A program made the position numbers and the translations under genes. 64,000 bases of DNA from Aurelia coerulea (taxonomy: Eukaryota > Cnidaria > Scyphozoa > Semaeostomeae > Ulmaridae), in assembly GCA_039566865.1 (NCBI GenBank), contig CM076957.1, positions 10,549,896 through 10,613,895 on the forward strand, in the 5' to 3' direction. Positions 53,771-63,391 of this stretch are shown here, one piece after another. Each line of letters begins with the position of its first letter. The stretch's first letter is position 1. The notes under the pieces are model-generated. The model was not told where the DNA came from and did not search any database. It saw only the letters and a program-made list of their open reading frames with translations.

Positions 53771-55201
53771 ATGTTAGGAACTTCTGACGAAGTTAATGAA
53801 CTTGTTGAGAAATTTTCGAATTTATTTTCCCTTGTGATAGAGAAACACGCCCCTCTTCGTCAAATTCGAGTATCAAAAAAGTATTGTCCGTGGATGAATG
53901 CTGATCTAAAGAGACTGATCAGGACCAGAGATCGACTGAAAAGATCTGCAGTGAAACACAAATCACAGTCTTTGATGAGTTCTTATAGGCAATGTAGAAA
54001 TCAGGTAAATACCCTGAATGTTGCGCTGAAAAGGCAATATTTCTCTGATAAAATCTTACAGCAGAAGGGTAATATGAAGGAATCATGGCAGACTATCAAT
54101 CAGCTACTCAATAAACAGTCAAAGTCAACAAACATAGATAGTTTGAAAGATTCTAACCAAACTGTTTTCGATAAACAAAGAATTTCGGACAATATGAATG
54201 AATTCTTATGTTCTGTTGGGAAGAAATTAGCCGCTGATATTGATGTTACCTCTAATCCGCTTCTGTCGGGAGAATATAACATTAATGACGGTGAGAAGAT
54301 TTTTACCATGAGGGCAATTAATGAAGAAGACATCCAAAAAGCAATGGCTAAGATCAAACTAAAGAAAAGCTTTGGCAATGACAACGTCTCTGGATACTTT
54401 CTAAAGATTGCATTTCCAGTAATTTCTAGTAGTTTACTGCAAATATTTAACGTTTCTATTGAAACCAGCACCTTTCCCGATGCTTGGAAAATTGCTAGAG
54501 TTACTCCGATTTACAAAGAAGGGGAAAAGTCAGAAAAATCGAACTATAGACCAATTTCTGTATTGCCTGTCATATCTAGGCTATTTGAGAAACTTATCTT
54601 TGACCAGTTGTACCAGTACATGAATGAGAATGGATTTCTGTCACCAGACCAGTCTGGTTTCAGAGCTCTACACTCAACTATAACTTTCTTGCTGAAATGC
54701 ACAGATGATTGGTATAACGGCATGGATAAGGGACTTTTGACTGGCATGATCTTTATTGATCTCAAAAAAGCTTTTGACACGGTTGATCATGAAATCCTTT
54801 GCCAAAAACTCGTGCACTATGGTGTACTAAGTAGGGAGCTATCTTGGTTCAAGTCCTATCTCACTAACAGAAAGCAGTATTGTCGAGTAAATGGTGCAGA
54901 CTCTAATATGGGGAAAATCGAGGTGGGAGTCCCACAGGGCTCTTGTCTCGGTCCACTCCTATTTCTAGTGTACATAAATGACCTTCCATGCGTTATAAAG
55001 AACTCTAAAGTGTCTATGTATGCTGATGATACAAGTATTTATCATTTTTCGAAAGACATTACTCAGTTGAACGAGGCTATCAATGAAGATCTATGGAAAC
55101 TTGATACGTGGCTAAAGGGGAACAAACTATCCCTCAACGTAACTAAAACCCATTCTATGCTAATTACCACCAAACATAAGAAGAAGCATCTAGAGATTTA
55201 A
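53771..55201 (+). CDS. LINE copy E reverse transcriptase, 476 codons open
   Basis: An uninterrupted linker and RT palm: EKHAPLRQIRVSKKYCPWMN, the fingers and SNYRPISVLPVISRLFEKLI, MIFIDLKKAFDTVDHEILC (catalytic D), GVPQGSCLGPLLFLVYIND and VSMYADDTSIYH (catalytic DD), then NKLSLNVTKTHSML. It ends at a stop (LEI-stop) that is probably a mutation, since the thumb continues at once in the same frame downstream. It is the most complete LINE enzyme in the window. It copies its RNA at the nicked target; it is dead in this copy because of the stops downstream and the broken endonuclease. Confidence 0.92.
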   Translation: MLGTSDEVNELVEKFSNLFSLVIEKHAPLRQIRVSKKYCPWMNADLKRLIRTRDRLKRSAVKHKSQSLMSSYRQCRNQVNTLNVALKRQYFSDKILQQKGNMKESWQTINQLLNKQSKSTNIDSLKDSNQTVFDKQRISDNMNEFLCSVGKKLAADIDVTSNPLLSGEYNINDGEKIFTMRAINEEDIQKAMAKIKLKKSFGNDNVSGYFLKIAFPVISSSLLQIFNVSIETSTFPDAWKIARVTPIYKEGEKSEKSNYRPISVLPVISRLFEKLIFDQLYQYMNENGFLSPDQSGFRALHSTITFLLKCTDDWYNGMDKGLLTGMIFIDLKKAFDTVDHEILCQKLVHYGVLSRELSWFKSYLTNRKQYCRVNGADSNMGKIEVGVPQGSCLGPLLFLVYINDLPCVIKNSKVSMYADDTSIYHFSKDITQLNEAINEDLWKLDTWLKGNKLSLNVTKTHSMLITTKHKKKHLEI

Positions 55202-55848
55202 AATCAAACTTTCCAACCTTCCATTTGCGAGACTAGAGTCGAAGTTGCAAGTAATACTAAGTACTTAGGTGTTCAAATCGACGAAAATCTCACATGGAAG
55301 GAGCAAATAAAAACAGTCACTGCGAAAGCTTCCCGAGCTATCGGCTTCTGGAAATACGCCAAAAAGTATCTTCCTGCTGGAGCTGTGAAGACTCTCTATA
55401 GCAGCATCGTGGAGCCTCATTTCCAATACTGTTGTTCTGTTTGGGGTTGCTGCAATTCCACCAACATCTTACAATTGTAGAGACTTCAAAACAGAGCAGC
55501 TCGTGTTGTGACCAATAGTCAATTCGATGCTCCAAGTAAACCCTTGATACAAAGTTTAGGTTGGCACGCGATCAAGTAGCTGATAGATAGACAGACGAAA
55601 CTAATGGTTTTTAAATGCATCAACGACCTTGCTCCTACCTATCTTTGCAATCTTTTCACCAAAAAAGCTGATTGCACCGAACGTAGCCTACGAAATACAA
55701 ACACTGACTTAAGGCTGCCTTTGAAAAGTTCCGCTAATGGACAAAAATGCTTTTCATTTAAGGGTGCAAAAAGCTGGAACAGCCTTTCAACTGAGGTTAA
55801 ACAGGCATCTTCGGTCAATGCCTTCAAGAGCCATATTTAGCGTAGACT
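55202..55848 (+). pseudogene. LINE copy E, thumb and C-terminus with three stops
   Basis: TRVEVASNTKYLGVQIDENL, ASRAIGFWKYAKKYLPAGAV, IVEPHFQYCCSVWGCC, NRAARVVTNSQFDA and FSFKGAKSWNSLSTEVKQAS follow in one frame interrupted at 55199, 55478 and 55577. It completes the protein of the preceding entry. Confidence 0.88.
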
Positions 55849-56005
55849 GCTGTGTAGATAATATATTTTAGATACCCTGTAAATTGATTTTAACACTGAT
55901 CATTATTTCTAACATTGTTTTTAATAGATTAATTAGACTTTGACATATTGTAAATAGGTTCTCTCTTTCCTTTGTATTATATTATCACTGTATTGTATCG
56001 TAGAT

Positions 56006-56048
56006 GGAGGGCCCCTTGAAAATCAGCACTTGCTGAAGGGCTACCCTT
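56006..56048 (+). other. Conserved LINE 3' UTR stem-loop of copy E
   Basis: GGAGGGCCCCTT and AAGGGCTACCCTTCC pair around an inner CAGCA/TGCTG helix with TGAAAAT on the 5' side, in the same order as 5535, 42912 and 61550. The tail ATGAAATCAAATCAATCAAA follows directly. Confidence 0.75.
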
Positions 56049-56081
56049 CCTAAATATATGAAATCAAATCAATCAAATCAT

Positions 56082-57154
56082 GATCATGCCACATCCAAAA
56101 GTCCAGATTACCTTTTCAATGAGATACCCGAACAGCGCTCAGTTGAGTATAATTTAAGAAACCCGCGTTGTTATGAGCAAAATGTAGGTAGAACTATGCG
56201 CTTCTCCAGCTCTTATTTCCATAACACAATATGTGAGTGGAACCTGTTAGACAAAACTGTACAAGATTCTCCTTCTCTTGCAGTTTTCAAGAGCAAATTG
56301 CTTCGAATCATCAGACCCGAGAAAAACCCGGTTTATAGCATCTATGATATTTTGGGTATCAAGCTATTAACAAGGATTCGAGTTAACTTTAGTCCTCTAA
56401 ATGAACATAGATTTAGGCATAATTTTGAGTGCTTGAGTCCAATTTGTATTTGTGGTACAGGAAAGGAAGATAATGAGCATTACCTCCTGCACTGCCCCCA
56501 GTTTACAGCTCAGCGCCAAGATCTCCTTGGTCAAGTCTCAGATGTCGGATATGATGTTGCTAGCATGAACTCAAAGGATCTTTGTCATTTGTTATTATAT
56601 GGGAACCCAAATGAAAGCACCTTTGCAAACAGAATCATCATAGAAGCAACTATTTCTTTCATCAAAACTTCTGGACGGTTTAATTAAACTTTCTGGAAAA
56701 ACAGCAGCCTAACCCTTTTTTTTTTCTTTTAGACTGAAGTGCTCCCGGAATTTGCGTGGGCTGTCTCTGCTCATCGCACTGCTGCCGCGGGTGCATCGGT
56801 TGGGGGGAGTCTATGGTAAATTGGAAAGTCTTTTTCCCCCTCGGGGTTGAATCCCTGAAACTTTGTTTCATTCTCCCTGCCGGTGCGCTCGTGGTTGTGG
56901 TTTGGTGGGTGGTGGGCTGTTTGTGCGGGTTTTGGGGGTACTTCAGTTTTACCTTGGCTTTTACTTTGTCCTGATTTAGTGTGCATATGTATCTTATTTT
57001 TTTGTTTTTTTGTGTTCTATTATTAATTTATTGTTGATAGTACTTAGAAAATTGTAAGTGGCATTTGTAGTGAGGACCCGGTGACCATGCGTCTTTCCTC
57101 GCTGCAAATGCCACAGTAATTTGCATTAACTTGTTGTTTTTAAGTTTTAGATTG

Positions 57155-57184
<30 letters not shown>
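56082..57184 (+). mobile_element. LINE copy D inserted in the tail of copy E
   Basis: Bounded by ATCAAATCAT at 56072-56081 and 57185-57194. The coding part to 56687 is open (SKSPDYLFNEIPEQRSVEYN to ATISFIKTSGRFN) with the zinc motif CICGTGKEDNEHYLLHCP. The 3' untranslated region has the stem-loop at 57059-57113 and ends in TTGATA plus about 27 A. It is a 5'-truncated, young copy that used the A/T-rich tail of copy E as target. Confidence 0.92.
57059..57113 (+). other. Conserved 3' UTR stem-loop of LINE copy D
   Basis: TGGCATTTGTAGTGAGGA pairs over 18 positions, two of them G-U, with TCCTCGCTGCAAATGCCA; the loop starts CCCGGTGACCATGCGTC. Outer stem bases differ from copies A-C with pairing kept. 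Confidence 0.88.
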
Positions 57185-57188
<4 letters not shown>

Positions 57189-57289
57189 AATCATAACATT
57201 CTGTTGCGCAAAGTGCGCATGGTCAGCGGTATCTAATCAAATCTGCCTCCTGTTTGTAATGTTAGAAAGGTTTTACATAAGTTTGGATC

Positions 57290-57535
57290 TCATCATTCAT
57301 TTATAAATCATCAGCTAGCCACAAATATCCAATCTATTTAATCAAAAAAAAGAACAAAATGCATTTTTCTATTAGGCAAATATCGTTTTGCCTGGAGTCA
57401 AATCGGAAACAGGAAAGAAGGCATTTTCCTTTCAAGGAGCAAAGATTTTCAATAAACTAACAGATGAAATGAAGACTGAAACATTAATTTTACGATTTAA
57501 GACCTTCTGTAAAAATTTCAGCTTTGACTTTTAAC
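57290..57535 (+). pseudogene. LINE RT C-terminal relic
   Basis: NIVLPGVKSETGKKAFSFQG and AKIFNKLTDEMKTETLILRF end in a short basic/aromatic tail and stop at 57531, the usual last 50 residues of a LINE protein. The upstream part is unreadable. (ATT)n at about 57652-57672 may be its 3' tail. Confidence 0.7.
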
Positions 57536-57672
57536 TTTTGATCTTCTTGATGTATATTGTTTTTTGTTTGTTTTTTTCTTTGTATTTTAGACAGGTCCTT
57601 GATTGATAGCAGCAAATCTTTGCTGAACAAGTTTAACCTGTATAAATATGATGTTATTATCATTATTATTTC

Positions 57673-58294
57673 TCAAGCGGTTAAGAATAGTGAAACAACA
57701 TATTCTCTTTGATGCTTAGAATCGATCAAAGAACACATTTCAATGTTGACGGTTTTCTTTGACCCAAAAGAAATATCCTCAGCCAATAAACAGTATTGAA
57801 TCGTTCTTATAGAGTTAAAGAGGGAATTAGGATAAACAACCCATACTTTTTTTACATTAAAAAGAATATTTCGAAGTCATTATGGAATTTTGGCGAATTT
57901 TTTTATCATAGAAAATATAAAAAGATTACCTTTTGAAATAAGGTTTAAGCCTGCAGTAAGGCAAGGTCGCTGGAAATCTTCAAATCATTTGGACATTTTT
58001 CACAGTTTGATTACTTGAACATTGGATACCTTTTTTGGCTCACCCAGTATACGCTAGACTTTAGGGGGTCATTTGGGAGTAATCTGACAGTTCAACATCA
58101 ATTTTCGATTCTTTGTCATCATGTATTTGCCTTTTAGATGTTTCATTTGTTTCATACAGATTTACACAATCTACAAGGCTGTGTAGAATACATACATACA
58201 TACATACATACATAATTTATATTATACAGGTTATCTTAAGGCAGCTTAGGCAGCTGATGTGGACCTGTTTTCTACTTTGTCTATTAATTACTAA

Positions 58295-58334
<40 letters not shown>

Positions 58335-58379
58335 TTATGGAAAATAACCCTATTTGAAACATATCTATTTACCCTTTGT
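57673..58379. other. No gene; microsatellite, A run and a solo TIR
   Basis: (TACA)n occupies about 58190-58213 and a run of about 36 A follows CTAAATAA at 58296-58331, probably the tail of a plus-strand retroposed sequence whose body was not identified. GGCTCACCCAGTATA near 58040 resembles the CTCACCCGGTATA end at 48958. Confidence 0.45.
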
Positions 58380-58772
58380 TTAAAAATACTGATAGCAAGA
58401 GTCAGTTGTGTGAATCTCTGCTAATCCTTTTTTTAAATTGACGCTATCTATTTTCCCTTTCATTTGATGAAGTTGTTTTTTGAAGTTTGAATAACTTGAC
58501 TCCTTGATGCCCTCTTCAATACTGTTCCAGATTACAGGTCCTCTGTACCGTATCGATCTTCTACCCAACTCTGTTTTAAGTCTTGGTAATATGAATTTTG
58601 ATTTCCTTCTTAACTGATATTTGTTCTCTTCTTTCATAAACAGGTTACCAATAACGTCTACAATATCCTTTGTGTGTACTTTCAGAATGATCATGCAACA
58701 TAAATGTACCAAGGGCTTTCCAATTTGACAGGTTTTTAGAACATATCTGGACTCCCAAATTTGAAATAGCAT
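58380..58772 (-). pseudogene. LINE RT C-terminal relic
   Basis: An open minus frame of 130 codons with KSKFILPRLKTELGRRSIRY and RGPVIWNSIEEGIKESSYSN, FKKQLHQMK, the LINE C-terminal block (LP..KTE.G.RSIRYRGP.IWN). The 5' part including the palm is absent. Confidence 0.75.
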
Positions 58773-58931
58773 ATGGGTCCCAACATCAAATTACTCCCAG
58801 CGACCCACTGCAGTGTAAGAAATTTGAATGAAGTCTCACTGAATTGATGCACCGAAATCTTAAACCCAGATGATGAAACGGTTAACAGAGGAAATTAAAA
58901 ACATTTGAAACGACAAGCAAAATAAAAATAC

Positions 58932-58991
58932 CTTTTTAATCTTAGACTGCATGGTGACCTTTGCAGCTTCTGTCTTCGCCTGATTATATGC
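58932..58991 (-). CDS. Candidate minus-strand exon, 20 codons
   Basis: A 60-base stretch with acceptor TTTTGTCCTGTCCACAG and donor AAAAAG/GTATTTTT; frame AYNQAKTEAAKVTMQSKIKK, phase 0 at both ends. Good borders but very short. It lies opposite the presumed intron of the plus-strand gene. Confidence 0.3.
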
Positions 58992-59340
58992 CTGTGGACA
59001 GGACAAAATACATTGAGAAAAAAGAACACGAATGGAAGTTACAATAAGAAGCAGTGCAGTTGAAAGAAGTAACACAACACCAAAAAAGCTACCAGGTGAG
59101 TCAGAAAAAATAATCCCCGCTTGGAAAGCCACTGCTCCATGAATATCAAAGCAATAACATTGAAAACTGTCTTGTTTTATTGCCAATATGTTCAATTAGG
59201 TTCAGTAATTTACCAGGCCTTAATCGGCCATTCCCTCCCGTGGATATGGGTAATTTTCTGCAGAAAGCCCCTTCCAAAGACATGCAAAAACGAATGAAAA
59301 CAATGAGCAAATTTTCCTTCCTGAAATTGATGACACTCAC

Positions 59341-59443
59341 ATAAATTCATGTATTTTGTCCTCTTGGGAAAATTGAATCCCCTTGAATAGGTCATGGATA
59401 CTAGAGGGAGGACTTGTTCATCTTCCCAAGAGAATAGCACGTG
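59341..59443 (-). CDS. Candidate minus-strand exon, 34 codons
   Basis: The acceptor GGACGCTTTAG precedes 103 bases with frame HVLFSWEDEQVLPLVSMTYS and RGFNFPKRTKYMNL, ending at a strong GTGAGTG donor in phase 1. It does not join the 58932-58991 candidate in phase. No family recognised. Confidence 0.3.
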
Positions 59444-59638
59444 CTAAAGCGTCCACAAGTCATTGCTGTAAGGCCATTGTAAAGCAGAAAAGCATGGAAA
59501 ATTTGTTCATGATTTTGATCATGTTTTGAAGGTTTCTTGAAGAGATTTTCTCGAGAAAATCCCTCATAATTTCAGAATGGAGTGGCCAATTTCAGACAGG
59601 TAAATTTCATAGTAGATTTGAACATTTCTATCATTAAA

Positions 59639-59878
59639 CTATATATTTGCCGATATCATTGTCTTGACGTCCAGGGAGCCGTGACCTTTCAAACGGGGAT
59701 TCTTTTTCTGAAGCATATAAGAATATGCCAGGAGTGGAGTTCCATGCAATAGATTAAATGCATATGAATCCATATTGGAACTATTATGCTTTGAAGTAAT
59801 GGTTTGTAAAAGAAGTGGATCACATTTTACGATGGGTGTATCACTCTTCCTAAATGGCGCACGAGATTCTTTAAACAA
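59639..59878 (-). CDS. Unrecognised minus-strand frame
   Basis: A 79-codon frame with protein-like composition (KSDTPIVKCDPLLLQTITSK, NMDSYAFNLLHGTPLLAYSY, MLQKKNPRLKGHGSLDVKTM). A TTTAAAG acceptor-like site lies at its 5' edge and a stop at its 3' end, so it could be a terminal exon. No LINE or transposase motif. Weak evidence. Confidence 0.25.
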   Translation of the reverse strand: MFKESRAPFRKSDTPIVKCDPLLLQTITSKHNSSNMDSYAFNLLHGTPLLAYSYMLQKKNPRLKGHGSLDVKTMISANI

Positions 59879-59988
59879 TAGTAGTTTTAGAGATTGTTTA
59901 CGGATTTTTATTCAAAACAGAAGGACTTTTGCTAAAGGTGTAATAGAATTTTAAAGAGTAATACGTCCCTCGAAATTTTTTGAAGTCG

Positions 59989-60180
59989 GTGAAGAAATTT
60001 TTTGAAAATCTTAATTTTCCTTCCGTACAATCATTTTTTGGTGAAGGGTGGTAAAATCGTCCAAAAACGGCCTAGATTTGACTTTTCTAATTTCCCGGTC
60101 GGTTTTCCGTTCCATTGATTGGTTTTAGAGATTGTCACGTGCCAAGCTCGTCAGCCAGTTAGGATTTAGTGCCTATTTTG
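59989..60180 (+). repeat. 192-bp dispersed repeat, copy 2
   Basis: Matches 51240-51431 end to end in the same direction. The flanks of the two copies are unrelated, which defines the unit borders. Confidence 0.85.
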
Positions 60181-61129
60181 GTTGATACATAGATTTGATT
60201 TTTGTTTATATTTTAGTTGTTTGGTTGTTTGATTGTTTTGATTTTTGCGCTCAGCTTTTCGTTGAGGACACACACTGTTTTTTAGGGATCTCTTTTCTTG
60301 TCAACTCGCTCTTGGATCTTTCTATTGCTTGTGTTGTTGTTACACAAATGATTCGTGGTACAAAATTTAAAAATAGCCTTAAATAACGGACTCATGATAT
60401 TAAACCCAGAAACGCAGCAAAAACTTCGAAATCAGTAGAAATAAGACTGTTAACTCCTGTAAAAGAAACAACAACCAAAATAAACCTGTTACAAGAGAAA
60501 AACTATTAAATCCTGTAATACAAAACCGAATTAATCTAAAAACCTAAGAGGAAAGAAATCAGTTATTACACACGTTTTTTTCAGCTCCTGCGAGACAGAC
60601 ACCGCCGCTGACTTTAGCAGCTCTTAAAGACCCTTTACTGACCGGCACCCTTTGCACGCTTTATTATTGTTTACAGAAGTTAAGGTGGCTACATATAGAC
60701 TGATTACAACGAGTCCAAGCTATCGTTCGTCATAACGAGACTGCCGCCATTTTGTCAATAGTGATGGATACGATGATGTAATAAATCTAATGTTCATTTG
60801 ATCGCACACAAATTATGGCGGCAAGTCAGTACTGATAAAGGATTACTTCAAGATCTCGGAACAAGGCTAAGTGGATATTGGAAAAATAGCTGCAGATATG
60901 TTTCCTAAGAGGAAGAAGACCAAATTGAATCGATAAACTCTTACCTACCTGTTCTCATTCTGGCATATTTTCCCGTTGTTGCTCGAACAAGGAGTCCAAT
61001 CCAATGGGGTTCTGTACAGTTCAATACATTTCTCTGCTTTAATCCTTGTCATCCTTGCGTTTAGAATGCATTCATTTTATGAGTTTATTGCTTAATCATA
61101 AGAAACGATATGAATATATTTGATTTTAG
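60181..61129. other. No gene recognised; presumed intron
   Basis: AT-rich sequence. No splice-bounded frame or transposon border was supported. Confidence 0.4.
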
Positions 61130-61404
61130 ATGCAATCTTTCCCGTAAATAAGACAATTTTCTCTCCACTTCCTGAAAATTCTCTCAGTCATTGTGACCCA
61201 AAATTCTTTCGTCTAATTCCCACAACTCCAATTATGCAGTACGAAAATACATGCTTAAATACATTGTTTATGAACCAAAGAGACTATTGGTATAAGTTGT
61301 TATGTGATAGTTTCTGGATGTCAGAAACTCTGACGAACAGGTCAAAGCTGTGGGGAACAGCAATCGAAGGCCGCAAAGGATGCTGGTCAATAAAGGGTCT
61401 TTAA
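61130..61404 (+). CDS. Terminal coding exon of the 46.7-61.4 kb host gene
   Basis: The acceptor AATATATTTGATTTTAG is followed by 91 open codons and TAA: AIFPVNKTIFSPLPENSLSH, CDPKFFRLIPTTPIMQYENT, CLNTLFMNQRDYWYKLLCDS, FWMSETLTNRSKLWGTAIEG and RKGCWSIKGL. Six cysteines and many aromatic residues suggest a folded domain. Two bases complete a codon begun by one base upstream, which fits the exit of the exon at 52300-52397. It does not look like a mobile-element protein. Family not recognised. Confidence 0.55.
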
Positions 61405-61505
61405 CTCTGCGCTTTCTTTGATCTTCCTGTTGCCGACTTTGGCTGCACCCCTATTTTACAACATTTACGACATATTGTATGAAGCAGGATCCCGCTTAGG
61501 CTATT

Positions 61506-62596
61506 GTTTGATTTTGATTTGATTTTGATTTTGATTTTAACTTCTTTAGGCACGGTAGCCACGTCAGTCAAAGGACTGATTTACAGTGGGCCGTGCAAAT
61601 ACATACAATAACTAAATTAAAAGAAAAGCATACAAAATTAAATAATCTTATTTACAAAACAATCTAATAAGCAAATTAAAAGTAATGCATGAAAGAGAGA
61701 ATCAGCATTCGCTGTTGGTATTGCTGATTCTTTTTTTGAATGTTTCATAAGTTTTTGATGATTTGATTTCAATGGAAAGATCGTTCCACAATTTAGCACC
61801 CTTATACGAGAAGCTCTTTTGTCCGAAGGCCGATTTGCGATGAGGAACGGCCAAATCTGTTTTGGTATTGCGCAGTTCTCTCTTGCATGAATCGGATAGC
61901 CTGACGAACATTTCTGTTAGGTAAGTGGGAGCTAGGTCATTTACCGACTTGTACACCATTTTTAAAGTTTCTGAATTGATAAGCTCGTTCATGGTGGGCC
62001 AACCAAGTTTTCTAATGATGGGTAGAGCTGAAGCATCATAAGCACTGTTTGTGACTATTCTTGCCGCCCTATTTTGGAGTTTTTGCAACCTATTTATAGC
62101 ATTGATGCCAGAAACTCCCCACACCGGGCAGCTATATCTGAGGTAGGGTTCCACTAAACTTCTGTACATTTTCTGTATAGTATCAATGGGTAAATACTTT
62201 TTGGAGAAACGTAGCATCCCTAATCCTCGTGAAACCTTTTTCGTCACTGCTGAAATTTGCTCGTCCCAGCTCAAATGTTTATCAACAATTACCCCAAGGT
62301 ATTTTATATTTTCTACGAGGGCAACATTCTCCTCACCCACCATGAAAGTGGGCTTTGCTACTCTATCATCACTTATATCTTTCAGTCGCTTTCTGCTGCC
62401 AACAACAAGACTTTGTGTTTTAGCAACATTAAGGGATAATTTATTACCTTGTAGCCAAGATTTCAAGTTACCCAAGTCATCGTTGACGCAATCGTTAATA
62501 TGTGTAACTGAATCCGACGCAAACATAAGGCTTGTGTCGTCAGCATACATATTAACGTCACAATGTTTCATATGTAGATGAAGGTCATTGATGTTA
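61506..62596 (-). pseudogene. LINE copy F, RT from YADD to the 3' tail (second family)
   Basis: The frame 62571-61702 is open: VNMYADDTSLMFASDSVTHI, NKLSLNVAKTQSLVVGSRKR, VENIKYLGVIVDKHLSWDEQ, YLRYSCPVWGVSGINAINRL, NRAARIVTNSAYDASALPII and YKGAKLWNDLSIEIK. A few residues of the preceding palm (INDLHL) are readable before 62571. 5' truncation falls just before the catalytic YADD. The 3' hairpin is at 61550-61596 and the (AAAATC)n tail at 61506-61537. Confidence 0.88.
61550..61596 (-). other. Conserved LINE 3' UTR stem-loop of copy F
   Basis: On the minus strand: GCACGG/CCGTGC outer, CCAC/GTGG middle and TCAGTC/GACTGA inner helices, with TGTAAA on the 5' side. Each helix differs in sequence from the copy at 42912 but still pairs. 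Confidence 0.85.
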
Positions 62597-62656
62597 TTTA
62601 TTGTATTATGATTTCAAGATCTATATGTATGCTCCATCTAATTTGGAAACGTATTA

Positions 62657-62679
62657 CTGATGAAGGCTTACGCCGAAAC
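62657..62679 (+). other. Hammerhead-like core, plus strand
   Basis: CTGATGA, GGC-TTAC-GCC hairpin, GAAAC, with one extra A before the helix. It lies 145 bases from a second such motif on the opposite strand. Confidence 0.5.
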
Positions 62680-62823
62680 GTTTAACCGAATGTGTTTTTC
62701 TTGACTACATATATCTTTTTTATTACATATTGCGAATGAGCTAATGAGTCTCAAGATGAACAAAAAGAAAGACGAACAGGAGTATATATATATATATACA
62801 AATTTTATCTCAATTCCCAACTA

Positions 62824-62848
62824 GTTTCGACCGTGTGGTCATCATCAG
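62824..62848 (-). other. Hammerhead-like core, minus strand
   Basis: Read on the minus strand: CTGATGA, GACC-ACAC-GGTC hairpin, GAAAC, followed by TAGTTGGGAATTGAGATAAA exactly as at 22865-22910. It is therefore a second copy of the Penelope-like terminal sequence; the only core difference is one loop base. Confidence 0.6.
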
Positions 62849-62885
62849 GAGAATCTTAAATTTATTTATTTAAGTATAATAACAT

Positions 62886-63391
62886 AGGGCTCAAATCTTT
62901 AAAAAGGTCGGTGTAAAATTTTATTGCCGTTTTCTTTGAAATAGATAGCTTGGAAGGAACTTAGGGTTTTTTGCTGTAAATCTGCCGTGGCAATTTATTG
63001 ATATCTTGATTAGTTTCAATATGGCGGCATTTATTAAATTTGAGGCTATGACGTCATCAAATTTCTAAATCCTAAACTACAAAAGCTACAGATTTCTGCT
63101 TGCCACCATATTGTAGACCTCCATAAACTATGGGTTTCTTGAAGGTTATGTAATGTTTCCTCTATTAGTTTAGGATTTACAATGATTTAAATCTTTTCAA
63201 AATTTTCCATGAATTTTTTTTCAAAAATTATCAAATTGCTGCCATTTTGAAAAAAATAAAGATATCATAAAATTTCCACGGCAGATTTACAGCAAAGTAC
63301 CATAATTTCCTTTCAAGCAATCCAATTCAAAGAAAAATAAGTTAGGATTTTACACCGACCTTTTTAAAGATTTGAAAGATTTGAGCCCTAT
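62886..63391. mobile_element. Palindromic MITE, 506 bp
   Basis: CATAGGGCTCAAATCTTT and AAAAAGGTCGGTGTAAAAT at the left return inverted at the right, and inner blocks (GCTGTAAATCTGCCGTGG) are mirrored too, so the whole element is an imperfect palindrome. It abuts the 3' end of the next LINE fragment. No clear target duplication. Confidence 0.8.

Noticed and set aside
58296..58331. Poly-A tail of the minus-strand LINE at 58.4 kb
   Set aside because: The A run is on the plus strand, so it belongs to a plus-strand sequence; a minus-strand tail would read T here.
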